Shown: piece after piece, positions 9,098 to 16,804 of the stretch
How positions within the stretch are numbered: position 1 is the first letter of the stretch
Layout of the letters: each line of letters begins with the position of its first letter
Assembly (NCBI GenBank): GCA_902465105.1
Contig: CABQLM010000013.1
Location: forward strand, 1-37,276
Direction of reading: 5' to 3'
Length of the DNA: 37,276 nucleotides
Origin: an uncultured Collinsella sp.
Lineage (GTDB): Bacteria > Actinomycetota > Coriobacteriia > Coriobacteriales > Coriobacteriaceae
Notes under the pieces: generated by a model
Told to the model about the DNA's origin: nothing
Seen by the model: the letters and a program-made list of their open reading frames with translations, nothing else
Databases searched by the model: none
Made by a program: the position numbers and the translations under genes

Positions 9098-10459
9098 TTA
9101 CAGGCCAGCGATATGGTCGGCGGGCGTCGCGACAACCTGTCCGGCGCTCTTGGTGGGACGCTTCTTTTTGGTTTCGGCCGTACCCAGCAGCCTCGCCTCA
9201 AGACCGCTCACCAAGCGCGCAAGCGGCAGGGTAATGACCAGATAGAACAGGGCGGCAACCACATACGGCGTAATGGAGCCCGTCGTGGCCACGATGGTGC
9301 GGGCGTTCATGACGATCTCGACCACGCCCACAGCGGCAAGTAGCGACGTATCCTTGTAAAGCAGAATAAACTCGCTGGTCAGCGTAGGCAGGACATTGCG
9401 GAACGTCTGCGGAATCATAACGTAAAGCAGCGTCTGGAAGGCATTCATGCCCAGCGAGCGAGCAGCCTCGTTCTGGCCCTTGGGGATCGATTGAATACCG
9501 GCACGGAAGATCTCGCACAGGTACGCAGACGAGTTCATGGCCATGACGATAACGCCCAGCACATAGTCGTCCACTTTGACACCGGCCAGCGGCAGGCCAA
9601 AGAACGCAATATAGATCTGCAAGAACGCCGGCGTACCGCGGATGACATTCACGTAGATGCCGGCAAGGCAGCGCAGGATGCGCGATTTAGAGATGCGCAT
9701 AAGCGACAGGGCAAAGCCAAAGGGGATCGCCAGCGGAAACGCCACGAGCACGATCGAGAGCGACATAAGGAAGCCCTTGAAGACGATCGGCAGGCTCTGG
9801 ACCAAAATCACCGGGTTCAAGAACAGGCGCAGGAACATATTGGAGTTCCAGGCCTCGACCCACGGCTGTTCCTTAAGATCGGCCAGGAAGTTATCGAACG
9901 CCGTCACGCCCTTGATCTCGACGGAAGGAATCTTGGAAATCTTCTTAGTCGAACCGTCGGCGAGCGTATAGGTGCCGCTAAAGGCCTCATCGCCGCCCTC
10001 GACGGGAAACGTCACGCCGTAAACCTCGACGCGGAAATAGCCGCCGGCAGGCGCCGTCTCGCCAAAGTCGATCTTGAGCGTCTGGCCGTCAGCCTTGCAC
10101 GTGGCCTTCATGGGCGTACGATCCATGAGGTCCTCGCCCGAGAGCATCGTCAATCGCGTGTCATCGGTACCAAACGTCGTGCCGTCGACAAACGTCAGCG
10201 AAAGACCGCTCAGCTCCTCGTCGGCATCGGCCTGGACCTCCCAGGTAATGCGCGTCTCGGTACCGCCGACCACAGCGCTGCCCGAACCGGTGTTGGGTCG
10301 GGCGGTAATCTTTGCGGTCTCAAGCGCCTGGGCAGTCGTGGGCGCATATGCCCCCGCGCACACCAGCGCAAGCGCCACGGCCATGACGCAGACTAGCTTT
10401 TGGAGCAAGGCGGGCAGTGGAAAACGCTGCTCCGCGGCCCCTTTGTTCAGTCGAGACAA
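9098..10459 (-). CDS. polar amino-acid ABC transporter permease with extracytoplasmic N-terminal domain
   Basis: A 453-residue permease. The start is TTG at 10459 with ATAGGAGCC at ideal spacing; the longer frame to 10564 would run through an intercistronic hairpin. Residues about 20-45 look like a signal or anchor segment ending ATAQA-like (TTAQALETA). They are followed by about 140 residues with beta-strand character and no recognised motif, then the usual HisM/GlnP-type membrane domain (about 205-430). The conserved EAA loop is seen as NEAARSLGMNAFQTLLYVMIPQ. Typical permeases of this class are about 220 residues long, so the protein is twice the normal size because of the extra outside domain. 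That domain may dock the binding lipoprotein or bind a ligand; this is inference. Confidence 0.9.
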   Translation of the reverse strand: MSRLNKGAAEQRFPLPALLQKLVCVMAVALALVCAGAYAPTTAQALETAKITARPNTGSGSAVVGGTETRITWEVQADADEELSGLSLTFVDGTTFGTDDTRLTMLSGEDLMDRTPMKATCKADGQTLKIDFGETAPAGGYFRVEVYGVTFPVEGGDEAFSGTYTLADGSTKKISKIPSVEIKGVTAFDNFLADLKEQPWVEAWNSNMFLRLFLNPVILVQSLPIVFKGFLMSLSIVLVAFPLAIPFGFALSLMRISKSRILRCLAGIYVNVIRGTPAFLQIYIAFFGLPLAGVKVDDYVLGVIVMAMNSSAYLCEIFRAGIQSIPKGQNEAARSLGMNAFQTLLYVMIPQTFRNVLPTLTSEFILLYKDTSLLAAVGVVEIVMNARTIVATTGSITPYVVAALFYLVITLPLARLVSGLEARLLGTAETKKKRPTKSAGQVVATPADHIAGL

Positions 10460-10527
10460 GGTGGCTCCTATCGTAGAAGTTGCCGGCAAAACGAGACGGA
10501 AATGCTCTCCGTCAAGAGAAGCGCAAA

Positions 10528-10555
10528 GGCCCTCTCCGCCAAAACGGAAAGGGCC
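10528..10555 (-). terminator. intercistronic hairpin between binding-protein and permease genes
   Basis: On the minus strand GGCCCTTTCCG pairs with CGGAGAGGGCC (11 pairs, one wobble) around a 6-base loop and is followed by TTTGCGCTT. Such partial terminators or mRNA-stabilising hairpins commonly raise the level of the binding protein above the permease. Confidence 0.65.
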
Positions 10556-10577
10556 CGCGCGCAATCAAGTAGTTATT

Positions 10578-11438
10578 TTACTTGATGTTGTACTTAGCCA
10601 TGAGGGCGTCGACGGTACCGTCGTCGGTCAGGTCCTTGATGGCCTGGTTGATATCGTCCTTGAGCTTGGTGTTGCCCTGGTTGATGGCGATGGCGTACTC
10701 CTCGCCGGTGCTGATCTGCTTAATGGTCTGGCAGGTGTTGAACTGCTCGGCGGTCAGCTGGCTGGCAACGGAGCGATTGGTGACTACGGCGTCGCCCTTA
10801 TCGGACTGCAGTGCGCTGAAGCACTCGGTAGCGTCCTTGTAGGGGACGATCTTGGCCTTGGGGAAGTTCTCCTGGGCAAAGGACTCGGCAGTCGAACCAG
10901 ACTGGACGATGATGGTAGCGTCGGCGTTGTTGAGCTTCTCGCTGTAGTTGTCGGCCGTGATGTCGGTGTTATCGACCTTGGTCACGATAGCCTGATCGTC
11001 CATGTAGTAGGAATCGGAGAAAGTGACTTCCTTCTCACGCTCGGGCGTGTCGGTGATAGCCGCGATGGAGACGTCATACTTGGCGCCCGAAGCGACGCCC
11101 GGAACCAGCGTGTCAAAGTCATTGTTGACATACTCGACATCCAGGCCCAGCTTGTCGCCGATAGCCTTGATGAGCTCAAGGTCAAAGCCCTGATAATCGC
11201 CGTTGTCATCCTTGTACTCAAACGGAGCGTACTCGGCAGAGGTGCCGACGGTCAGCGTACCGTCCTTGACGAGCGCGTACTCCTTGGAACCGTCGACCTT
11301 CTCGACCTTAGCGTCGTCAGAGCTGCTGGAACCGGCATCAGAACCAGAGGTGGCGTTGGACGAGCCGCAGCCCGTCAGAGCGAGGGCGAGCGCCATAGCA
11401 CCCGTGGCGGCAAATGCGCCAAGCTTCTTCAGCTTCAT
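10578..11438 (-). CDS. amino-acid ABC transporter substrate-binding lipoprotein
   Basis: A 286-residue lipoprotein. The ATG at 11438 follows AAGGAGACTGATT. The first 25 residues are a lipoprotein signal with the lipobox LALTGCGSS, then a Ser/Asp-rich linker. The mature part is a family-3 solute-binding protein: VGTSAEYAPFEYKDDNGDYQGF, the FDLELIKAIGDKL helix, DVSIAAITDTPEREKEVTFS and YALVKDGTLTV near the start. The C-terminus (IKDLTDDGTVDALMAKYNIK) is typical of the family. It captures an amino acid outside the membrane and delivers it to the downstream permease/ATPase. It is first in the operon with its own good promoter. Confidence 0.96.
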   Translation of the reverse strand: MKLKKLGAFAATGAMALALALTGCGSSNATSGSDAGSSSSDDAKVEKVDGSKEYALVKDGTLTVGTSAEYAPFEYKDDNGDYQGFDLELIKAIGDKLGLDVEYVNNDFDTLVPGVASGAKYDVSIAAITDTPEREKEVTFSDSYYMDDQAIVTKVDNTDITADNYSEKLNNADATIIVQSGSTAESFAQENFPKAKIVPYKDATECFSALQSDKGDAVVTNRSVASQLTAEQFNTCQTIKQISTGEEYAIAINQGNTKLKDDINQAIKDLTDDGTVDALMAKYNIK

Positions 11439-11495
11439 AATCAGTCTCCTTCCAATGACCCCACGTGATTCAGAGGTCTGCAAAAACTGAGGGTT

Positions 11496-11524
11496 ATTAT
11501 GCACCTGCTTGGAAGAATCTGCAA
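11496..11524 (-). promoter_or_regulatory. promoter of the amino-acid ABC operon
   Basis: TTGCAG (11524-11519), exactly 17 bases, then CATAAT (11501-11496) on the minus strand, 58 bases before the lipoprotein ATG. Confidence 0.75.
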
Positions 11525-11585
11525 TTAGAAAACTGATTGAAACAAACCCATTACGTGAATGGAGCACTTCAGTTTATGGCAGGCA

Positions 11586-12452
11586 TTACTGCTGCAACGA
11601 CCTTAACAGTTTGATTTCAGCCGCATAACCTGCAAGTTCGTTCGGTGTCTCCAAAATGAATGGCAATGCGCGCAGGCGGCCATTCGATACAATATTCTGC
11701 ATAACCTGCATACCGCCGCCAAACTCTTCACTACCCAGGTAGCCCTTGCCGATGCACTCGTGGCGATCCTTATGGGCGCCGCAGGGGTTCTTGGAGTCAT
11801 TGATATGCACGGCGCGCAGGCGCTTGATACCCACCACGCGGTCGAACTCGTCGAGCACGCCGTCCAGATCATGGATGATGTCGTAGCCGGCATCGCTCAC
11901 ATGGCAGGTGTCAAGGCACACGCCCAGCTTGTCCGATAGCTCTGGACGCCTGGCAGCAGCACCCTCGATAATGCGTGCCAGTTCCTCAAAGCTGCGGCCC
12001 ACCTCAGTGCCCTTGCCGGCCATGGTCTCGAGCAGCACCGTCGTCTGCTGGCCCTCAAACATCACCTGGCACAGGGTGTCGACGATCATCTGAATGCCGG
12101 CGTCGGAGCCCTGCCCCACATGCGCGCCGGGATGGAAGTTGTAGTAGTTACCGGGCAGCGCCTCCATACGCTGCAGGTCCTCGGCCATGGCCTCCAGGGC
12201 AAACTCGCGCGCCCGCTCTTTGGCCGAGCAGGGGTTATAGGTATACGGGGCATGGGCCACGAGCGGACCAAAGCCGTTTTGCTCCATAAGCTCACGCAGG
12301 GCCGCCACGTCATCCATGTCAAGGTCTTTCGCCTTGCCGCCGCGCGGGTTGCGCGTAAAGAATGCAAAGGTATTGGCGCCAATGGATAGCGCCGCCTCCC
12401 CCATTGCCCGATAGCCCTTCGTCGTGGATAGGTGACACCCGATCGTCAGCAT
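11586..12452 (-). CDS. nfo: deoxyribonuclease IV (endonuclease IV)
   Basis: A 289-residue TIM-barrel AP endonuclease. The ATG at 12452 is preceded by GAGGGGGAG; a TTG six bases further out is less likely. Family motifs are all present: [10 protein letters not shown] at the start, FFTRNPRG, the metal ligands in [41 protein letters not shown], and [22 protein letters not shown]. It cleaves DNA at abasic sites using three zinc ions and acts in base-excision repair. The gene stands alone on the minus strand; a palindromic repeat lies directly upstream of it. Confidence 0.97.
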   Translation of the reverse strand: MLTIGCHLSTTKGYRAMGEAALSIGANTFAFFTRNPRGGKAKDLDMDDVAALRELMEQNGFGPLVAHAPYTYNPCSAKERAREFALEAMAEDLQRMEALPGNYYNFHPGAHVGQGSDAGIQMIVDTLCQVMFEGQQTTVLLETMAGKGTEVGRSFEELARIIEGAAARRPELSDKLGVCLDTCHVSDAGYDIIHDLDGVLDEFDRVVGIKRLRAVHINDSKNPCGAHKDRHECIGKGYLGSEEFGGGMQVMQNIVSNGRLRALPFILETPNELAGYAAEIKLLRSLQQ

Positions 12453-12472
12453 CCCCAACTCCCCCTCATCAG

Positions 12473-12535
12473 TTGCGGTGAAATAGTTCCTGTTGGTGCT
12501 CTATTCTGCCGCAAACAGGAACTATTCCACCGTAA
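12473..12535. repeat. interspersed palindromic repeat, copy 1
   Basis: Arms TTGCGGTGAAATAGTTCCTG-TT (12473-12494) and its near-perfect reverse complement (12514-12535; 20 of 22 match) around a 19-base centre containing ATTCTGCCGC. A second copy in the same orientation lies at 13654-13716. Similarity continues 3' of the palindrome (A-rich run, then GCATCAG). Confidence 0.85.
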
Positions 12536-12618
12536 CTTATAAAAGGGGCATCAGAGATGCGGGCCACCAAGCACCACGGACACCGGCATCATGATCCCCC
12601 ATGCGTCGGCGCAAAGTC

Positions 12619-13638
12619 CTAGAGGGCTAGACGGATTGCATCGATAATGCGCGCGCAGCGCTGTGTGGCGGCAAGGGGCATGACGGGGCTCTCGAGTTTC
12701 CCCGCCCGGATGAGCTGGGTCGCATGCTGGATTTCGCCATAGAAATCATCGACCTCAAACGGGGCATTTATATCGAGCATTCGTCCGTCGGAGTACTTCA
12801 CATGGGCGAGCTCGGGGCGATGGAGGCGTTCGATTTCCAACGAGCCCAGCTCGCAGACAATCGTTAAGCGGCTTTCATATGCTGCTTTGCCGTCGCACAC
12901 CATATGAATGGGTATACCGCCGACACTCATACGGATCTCATCGGCCCAATCCACGCGGCCGCCCGATACGTCATGCCAGCGAACTTCACGAAACGAAACA
13001 TCGCACGCACCCGCAAGCAAATCCTCAAACCACCCGACCGCATAGCAGCCCATGTCATATAGACAGCCACCCTGCAACGAATCAAGCAGGTAACTCGAAG
13101 GGGACTCACCATAATCGAGTTTTTGTACGCTTTCGATCGAGACGATACGGCCGAGCTCGCCCGACGCAAGCAAACCCTTCACGCAAGTATGCATCGGACA
13201 AAACCGATTTTTCATCGCCTCCATAAACGGCACACCGCACCCACGGGAAACGGAGGCGATCGCATGGGCCTCTTCTTCATTCAAAACGGCCGGCTTTTCG
13301 CACAGTACAGCCTTTCCCGCGCGCAGTGCCCGACAGACCCAATGAGCATGCATGCCATGCGGAAGCGCCAAATAAATGGCATCGACATCGGGATTGGCAA
13401 TCAGCGCATCATAAGCCGCATCGCCGCTATCGTCAGCCGTGGCATAACTGTGCGCGGCATCAATCGAAAACGCCCTGCAAAACTCCTCAACATGCGAAGG
13501 AGTGCGGCCAGCGGCAGCCACAAGCCGTGCCCCGTCCACCTCCTTGAGCGATGACGCAAATCGATGCGAAATGTGCCCAGCGCCCAAAACGCCCCAACGA
13601 ACCTCACGCAAATCATCACATGAATCCCGATGACCCAC
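12619..13638 (-). CDS. Gfo/Idh/MocA family oxidoreductase
   Basis: A 339-residue NAD(P)-dependent oxidoreductase. The start is GTG at 13638 with AAGGGGG five bases upstream; the frame stays open into the palindromic repeat at 13654-13716 but has no ribosome site there. The Rossmann motif WGVLGAGHISHRFA is at residues about 14-27. The family motif CEKPAVLNEEEA, with its catalytic-region lysine, is near 115-125, followed by the C-terminal alpha/beta domain (SLQGGCLYDMGCYAVGWFEDL). Members oxidise or reduce sugars, inositols, trans-dihydrodiols or biliverdin-like substrates; the substrate here cannot be told. The gene is flanked on both sides by copies of one palindromic repeat and is not in an obvious operon. 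Confidence 0.92.
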   Translation of the reverse strand: MGHRDSCDDLREVRWGVLGAGHISHRFASSLKEVDGARLVAAAGRTPSHVEEFCRAFSIDAAHSYATADDSGDAAYDALIANPDVDAIYLALPHGMHAHWVCRALRAGKAVLCEKPAVLNEEEAHAIASVSRGCGVPFMEAMKNRFCPMHTCVKGLLASGELGRIVSIESVQKLDYGESPSSYLLDSLQGGCLYDMGCYAVGWFEDLLAGACDVSFREVRWHDVSGGRVDWADEIRMSVGGIPIHMVCDGKAAYESRLTIVCELGSLEIERLHRPELAHVKYSDGRMLDINAPFEVDDFYGEIQHATQLIRAGKLESPVMPLAATQRCARIIDAIRLAL

Positions 13639-13653
13639 GACAGCCCCCTTCAA

Positions 13654-13716
13654 TTGCGGTGAAATAGTTCCTGTTTGGCCCCCATTCTGCCGCAAACAGG
13701 AACTATTCCACCGCAG
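13654..13716. repeat. interspersed palindromic repeat, copy 2
   Basis: Arms at 13654-13677 and 13693-13716 (22 of 24 positions complementary; shared words AAATAGTTCCTGTTTG and CAAACAGGAACTATT). It is nearly identical to copy 1 at 12473-12535 and in the same orientation, and sits just upstream of the oxidoreductase start. A run of A and GCATCAGG follow, as in copy 1. Confidence 0.87.
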
Positions 13717-13771
13717 CTAATAAAAAAAGAGCATCAGGAGCGCGTTTTGCAAAAGGCTTTAAGCACGGCCG

Positions 13772-14920
13772 TTACGGGGCCAGGCTGGAAACGTCGGCGC
13801 ACATCGTCGAGACGCTCGGGATATCAATGTGTTGCGGACAGTGGCGTGCGCATTTGCCGCACTTGACACAATTACTCACGAGCTTGGCCTCACTCGTACG
13901 CACCGCGCTCGCCGTAAAGTACTGTGACAGGCCCGTAAACCAGCTATGTGCATAGCTCGCGTTGTAGGCGGCAAAGCAGCCGGGAATATTGATGCCCCTA
14001 GGGCACGGCATGCAGTAGCCGCACGCCGTGCACGGAACGCGGTTCGATTTCTCAAACTCCGTCAGCACGCGTGCGATGGCATCGAGCTGAGTAGCTGTCA
14101 TCGAATCCGGCAGGGCCCGATCGGCCAGTGCCGCGTTCTCATCCACCTGCGTTGTATCGGTCATGCCCGAAAGCAGCATCGTCACCTGCGGATGGTTCCA
14201 CACCCACGAAAGCCCCCAGGCGGCAGGAGTGCGCAAATGCGGGTCACGGGCGCTCTCGAGCACAGCGCGGGCCCGCGGCGGTAGCTTGCCCGCTAAACGC
14301 CCACCCAGCAGCGGCTCCATAACAAACACCGCGAGTCCGCGCTCCGCAGCCGCCATGAGTCCTGCCGTTCCCGCTTGGTAACGCTCGCCGGCATAGTTGT
14401 ACTGTATCTGGCAAAAATCCCAGTCATATGCGTCAAGCATTGTCAGGAAATCCGCCGCACTGCCGTGATACGAAAAGCCAATCTGGAGAATGCGCCCCGC
14501 CGCCTTTTGGCGCGCAATCCAGTCCTCGATACCCAACGCCGTCACGCGCTCCCATTGCGCAGGCGAGGTGATGTTGTGCATGAGGTAATAGTCGATATGG
14601 TCAGTCTGCAGGCGGCGCAGCTGCTCGTCGAAAAACCGGTCGAAATCCTCCGCGCACCTGCACGAAGCGTGCGGCAGCTTAGTCGCCAGCAACACCCGGT
14701 CGCGCAGCCCCAAGCGCTCAAGCGAGGCGCCCACGCACGCCTCGTTACCGGGATAGAGATACGCGGTGTCCAGATAATTAATCCCCTGCTCCACCGCACG
14801 GGAAATGATGGCATCGGCCGTCTTCGCATCCGGACGTCCCGGCGCACCGGGAAACCTCATGCAGCCCAGACCCAGAGTGGATATTCGGTTACCACTTTTG
14901 GGGTCAACGCGGTATTGCAC
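13772..14920 (-). CDS. aldo/keto reductase with C-terminal 4Fe-4S ferredoxin domain
   Basis: A 382-residue protein. The start is GTG at 14920, because AAGGGAGGGGCC lies right before it and VQYRVDPKSGNRISTLGLG is the normal family opening; an ATG at 14938 has no ribosome site. The aldo/keto reductase barrel spans about 1-290 with GCMRFP, the catalytic-region NYLDTAYLYPGNE, and ATKLP. The C-terminus holds cysteine clusters CTACGYCMPCPRGINIP and CVKCGKCARHCPQHIDIP, enough for two 4Fe-4S clusters. Such ferredoxin-tailed reductases are common in anaerobes and probably take electrons from reduced ferredoxin. The substrate is unknown. The gene is divergent from a small gene at 15084. Confidence 0.94.
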   Translation of the reverse strand: MQYRVDPKSGNRISTLGLGCMRFPGAPGRPDAKTADAIISRAVEQGINYLDTAYLYPGNEACVGASLERLGLRDRVLLATKLPHASCRCAEDFDRFFDEQLRRLQTDHIDYYLMHNITSPAQWERVTALGIEDWIARQKAAGRILQIGFSYHGSAADFLTMLDAYDWDFCQIQYNYAGERYQAGTAGLMAAAERGLAVFVMEPLLGGRLAGKLPPRARAVLESARDPHLRTPAAWGLSWVWNHPQVTMLLSGMTDTTQVDENAALADRALPDSMTATQLDAIARVLTEFEKSNRVPCTACGYCMPCPRGINIPGCFAAYNASYAHSWFTGLSQYFTASAVRTSEAKLVSNCVKCGKCARHCPQHIDIPSVSTMCADVSSLAP

Positions 14921-15083
14921 GGCCCCTCCCTTCGCCATCAGCGGCCCGGCAAGGCGAAACACAATGGTCACGCGGCCGAAACATCGTGGAATCGCAATCG
15001 AGAACGTATCGTAACGCAGCAAAAATCGAGCTGTCACGGCACCGCTTTAACATCAGCAAAAAGCCCGATGAAAGGAGGCGAGC

Positions 15084-15278
15084 GTGACCACACGCGAGGA
15101 TGCCTACCCCTACCCCAGCGAACAATGCATCCTCTCGGTCGACCGTTACCAGATCGAGGTCATGGACCATCTGGACGAGCTTCCCGCCACAGGCGCCGTC
15201 ATCTTCTGCACCTTCCCTAAGGTCCGCGATGGTGTCGGATACCCCGCACGCGTTTTTGCGGTCTGTCCCGTAGCGTAA
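15084..15278 (+). CDS. small protein resembling the C-terminal end of cyclase/formamidase-family proteins
   Basis: A 64-residue ORF beginning with GTG at 15084 behind an excellent AAAGGAGG site. The segment VMDHLDELPATGAVIFCTFPKVRDGVGYPARVFAVC has the pattern of the last strands of kynurenine-formamidase/cyclase-family proteins (a turn, then a PARxxAV-type ending). The HxGTHxD metal-binding part that those enzymes need is absent. It may be a remnant of a longer gene or a short stand-alone protein; the intact ribosome site speaks for expression. The assignment is tentative and rests on a pattern remembered from the family, not on a search. Confidence 0.5.
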   Translation: MTTREDAYPYPSEQCILSVDRYQIEVMDHLDELPATGAVIFCTFPKVRDGVGYPARVFAVCPVA

Positions 15279-15393
15279 GCTCTGCGCGTCCATTCATTTA
15301 AAAATCGCCACCCTGCATGCACAAGGTGCGCTGGCGGCATACAATCCATCAGGCGCCCCGCACGCGGGCACCTTTTGTGAGGAGATGATTCAC

Positions 15394-16308
15394 ATGTAAA
15401 TCAACAAGGTCGCCTTTATTGGCAAGGGCGGCGTGGGCCTGCTCTACGGCAGCATGATCGCCCGGGCGCTCGGCAACGACGCCGTCGAATACGTCATGGA
15501 TGACGCCCGTTTTGAGCGTCATGCGAACGACGCGCTCACCGTCAACGGCAAGCCCTGCGATCTCATGTCCGTCCGTGCCAGCGAGGCAACGCCCGCCGAT
15601 CTGGTCATCCTGACGGTCAAGGCCACCGGTCTCGACCAAGCACTCAAGACTATGGAGTGCGTCGTGGGACCCAATACGCTCATCGCCTCGCTGTGCAACG
15701 GCATTACAAGCGAGCAAAAGATTGCCGAGCGCTTTGGCTGGAAGCACACCGTCCTGGGTATCTGCCAGGGCATGGACGCCGTATTCCTCGACGGCGCGCT
15801 CACCTTTACCAATGCGGGCGAAATCCGCTTTGGCGCGGCGGCCGGTACGGATTCCGCAACCGTTACCGCCATCGACGAGCTCTATACGCGCTGCGGCATC
15901 ACCCATACCGTCGAGAGCGACATTGCGCACCGCATGTGGGCCAAACTCATGCTCAACGACGGCATCAACCAAACCTGTATGGCCTACGGCGGGACCTACG
16001 GAAGCGCCACGGAGCCGGGCTCCGAGCAGCGTCGCTGCTTTGTCTCTGCCATGCGAGAGACACTTGCGGTCGCCAATGCCGAGGGCATCGAACTCACCGA
16101 AGCGGACCTGACGCAGATGGTGCATCTCATCGAGGGAATCGACCCCGCCGGTATGCCCTCGATGGCGCAGGACCGCATCGCACAACGAAAAACCGAAGTC
16201 GAGGAGTTCGCGGGCACCATTTGCCGCCTAGCCACCAAACACGATATCCAAGTGCCGCAAAACGATTGGCTCTACCAGAGGATTCGCGAAATAGAAAGCA
16301 GCTGGTAG
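15394..16308 (+). pseudogene. ketopantoate reductase family gene (PanE/ApbA) with stop at codon 2
   Basis: GAGGAG followed at the right distance by ATG (15394) makes the expected start, but the next codon is TAA (15397-15399). From 15400 the same frame is open for 302 codons and begins INKVAFIGKGGVGLLYGSMIA, i.e. the GxGGxG NADP-binding loop expected at the extreme N-terminus. ATG-TAA is one base from ATG-AAA (Met-Lys), so this looks like a point mutation in a once normal gene. The rest is full length: VKATGLDQAL, SLCNGITSEQ, AHRMWAKLMLNDGINQTCMA and KTEVEEFAGTICRLA. The first ordinary start after the stop is GTG 15433, which would delete the nucleotide loop. It would reduce 2-oxo acids such as ketopantoate with NADPH if translated. 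It may be nonfunctional or initiate unusually. Confidence 0.75.
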
Positions 16309-16344
16309 CCTCGGCCGCATCGCGACGTGCGCAATACAAGCAGA

Positions 16345-16382
16345 CAGGCCTTCGCGAGGATTCCGTCATTCGCGAAGGCCTG
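16345..16382 (+). terminator. hairpin after the ketopantoate-reductase-like gene
   Basis: A perfect 13-pair stem (CAGGCCTTCGCGA / TCGCGAAGGCCTG) with a 12-base loop, between two convergent genes. It is followed only by TTGCATTT and may serve both strands. Confidence 0.7.
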
Positions 16383-16399
16383 TTGCATTTAGCTCGAGG

Positions 16400-16618
16400 C
16401 TAAAACTGAGGCTTATTTTGCGATTCCGGAACCTCATCCTCGTCATCGCGGCAAAGTAGCACGCCGGCGCTTCCCAGCAGCGCCGCTGCAATCAAGGCGC
16501 CCACAATCACAGGAGCGGCGCCCGTAGCGGACTGCAAGCCGGCAGTTAACGCCGCCGTCGGACCAAGACATCCGATCAAAAGGGCAACGACGGCAATAGC
16601 GACATCTCGAGCGTTCAT
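16400..16618 (-). CDS. small two-helix membrane protein
   Basis: A 72-residue protein starting at ATG 16618 behind GGAGGAAG. Two hydrophobic helices (about residues 5-27 and 35-55) are joined by a short GLQSATGAAP loop. The tail is charged and acidic (CRDDEDEVPESQ), presumably cytoplasmic. I do not recognise a family. A 9-pair stem-loop lies immediately before the ribosome site and could influence its translation. It converges with the ketopantoate-reductase-like gene and shares the hairpin between them. Confidence 0.75.
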   Translation of the reverse strand: MNARDVAIAVVALLIGCLGPTAALTAGLQSATGAAPVIVGALIAAALLGSAGVLLCRDDEDEVPESQNKPQF

Positions 16619-16632
16619 GGAACCACTTCCTC

Positions 16633-16657
16633 CACGAGAAAGACTTTGTTTCTCGTG
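16633..16657 (-). promoter_or_regulatory. stem-loop just upstream of the ribosome site of the small membrane protein
   Basis: CACGAGAAA and TTTCTCGTG form a perfect 9-pair stem with a 7-base loop. On the minus strand the stem's 3' arm abuts GGAGGAAG, the ribosome site of the gene starting at 16618. Confidence 0.55.
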
Positions 16658-16733
16658 ACTTAGTGTGCCCCGCGCCCATATGCGCGGCGTACTGCCACGG
16701 TAAGCGCTCTGTTAACTCAAACGCATACATAGA

Positions 16734-16777
16734 ACGGGCGTCCTTACGTTGCCCTAAAGCTCGGTAAAGACGCCCGT
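16734..16777 (-). terminator. hairpin after the secreted protein gene
   Basis: Arms ACGGGCGTCCTTAC (16734-16747) and GTAAAGACGCCCGT (16764-16777), 13 of 14 paired, with a 16-base loop. It lies 28 bases past the stop of the gene ending at 16805. Confidence 0.6.
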
Positions 16778-16804
16778 CCGCCAAATATCCGTGATGCAGA
16801 AAAA

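Noticed and set aside
12473..13716. CRISPR array
   Set aside because: Only two palindromic copies more than 1 kb apart with a gene between them; no regular spacers.
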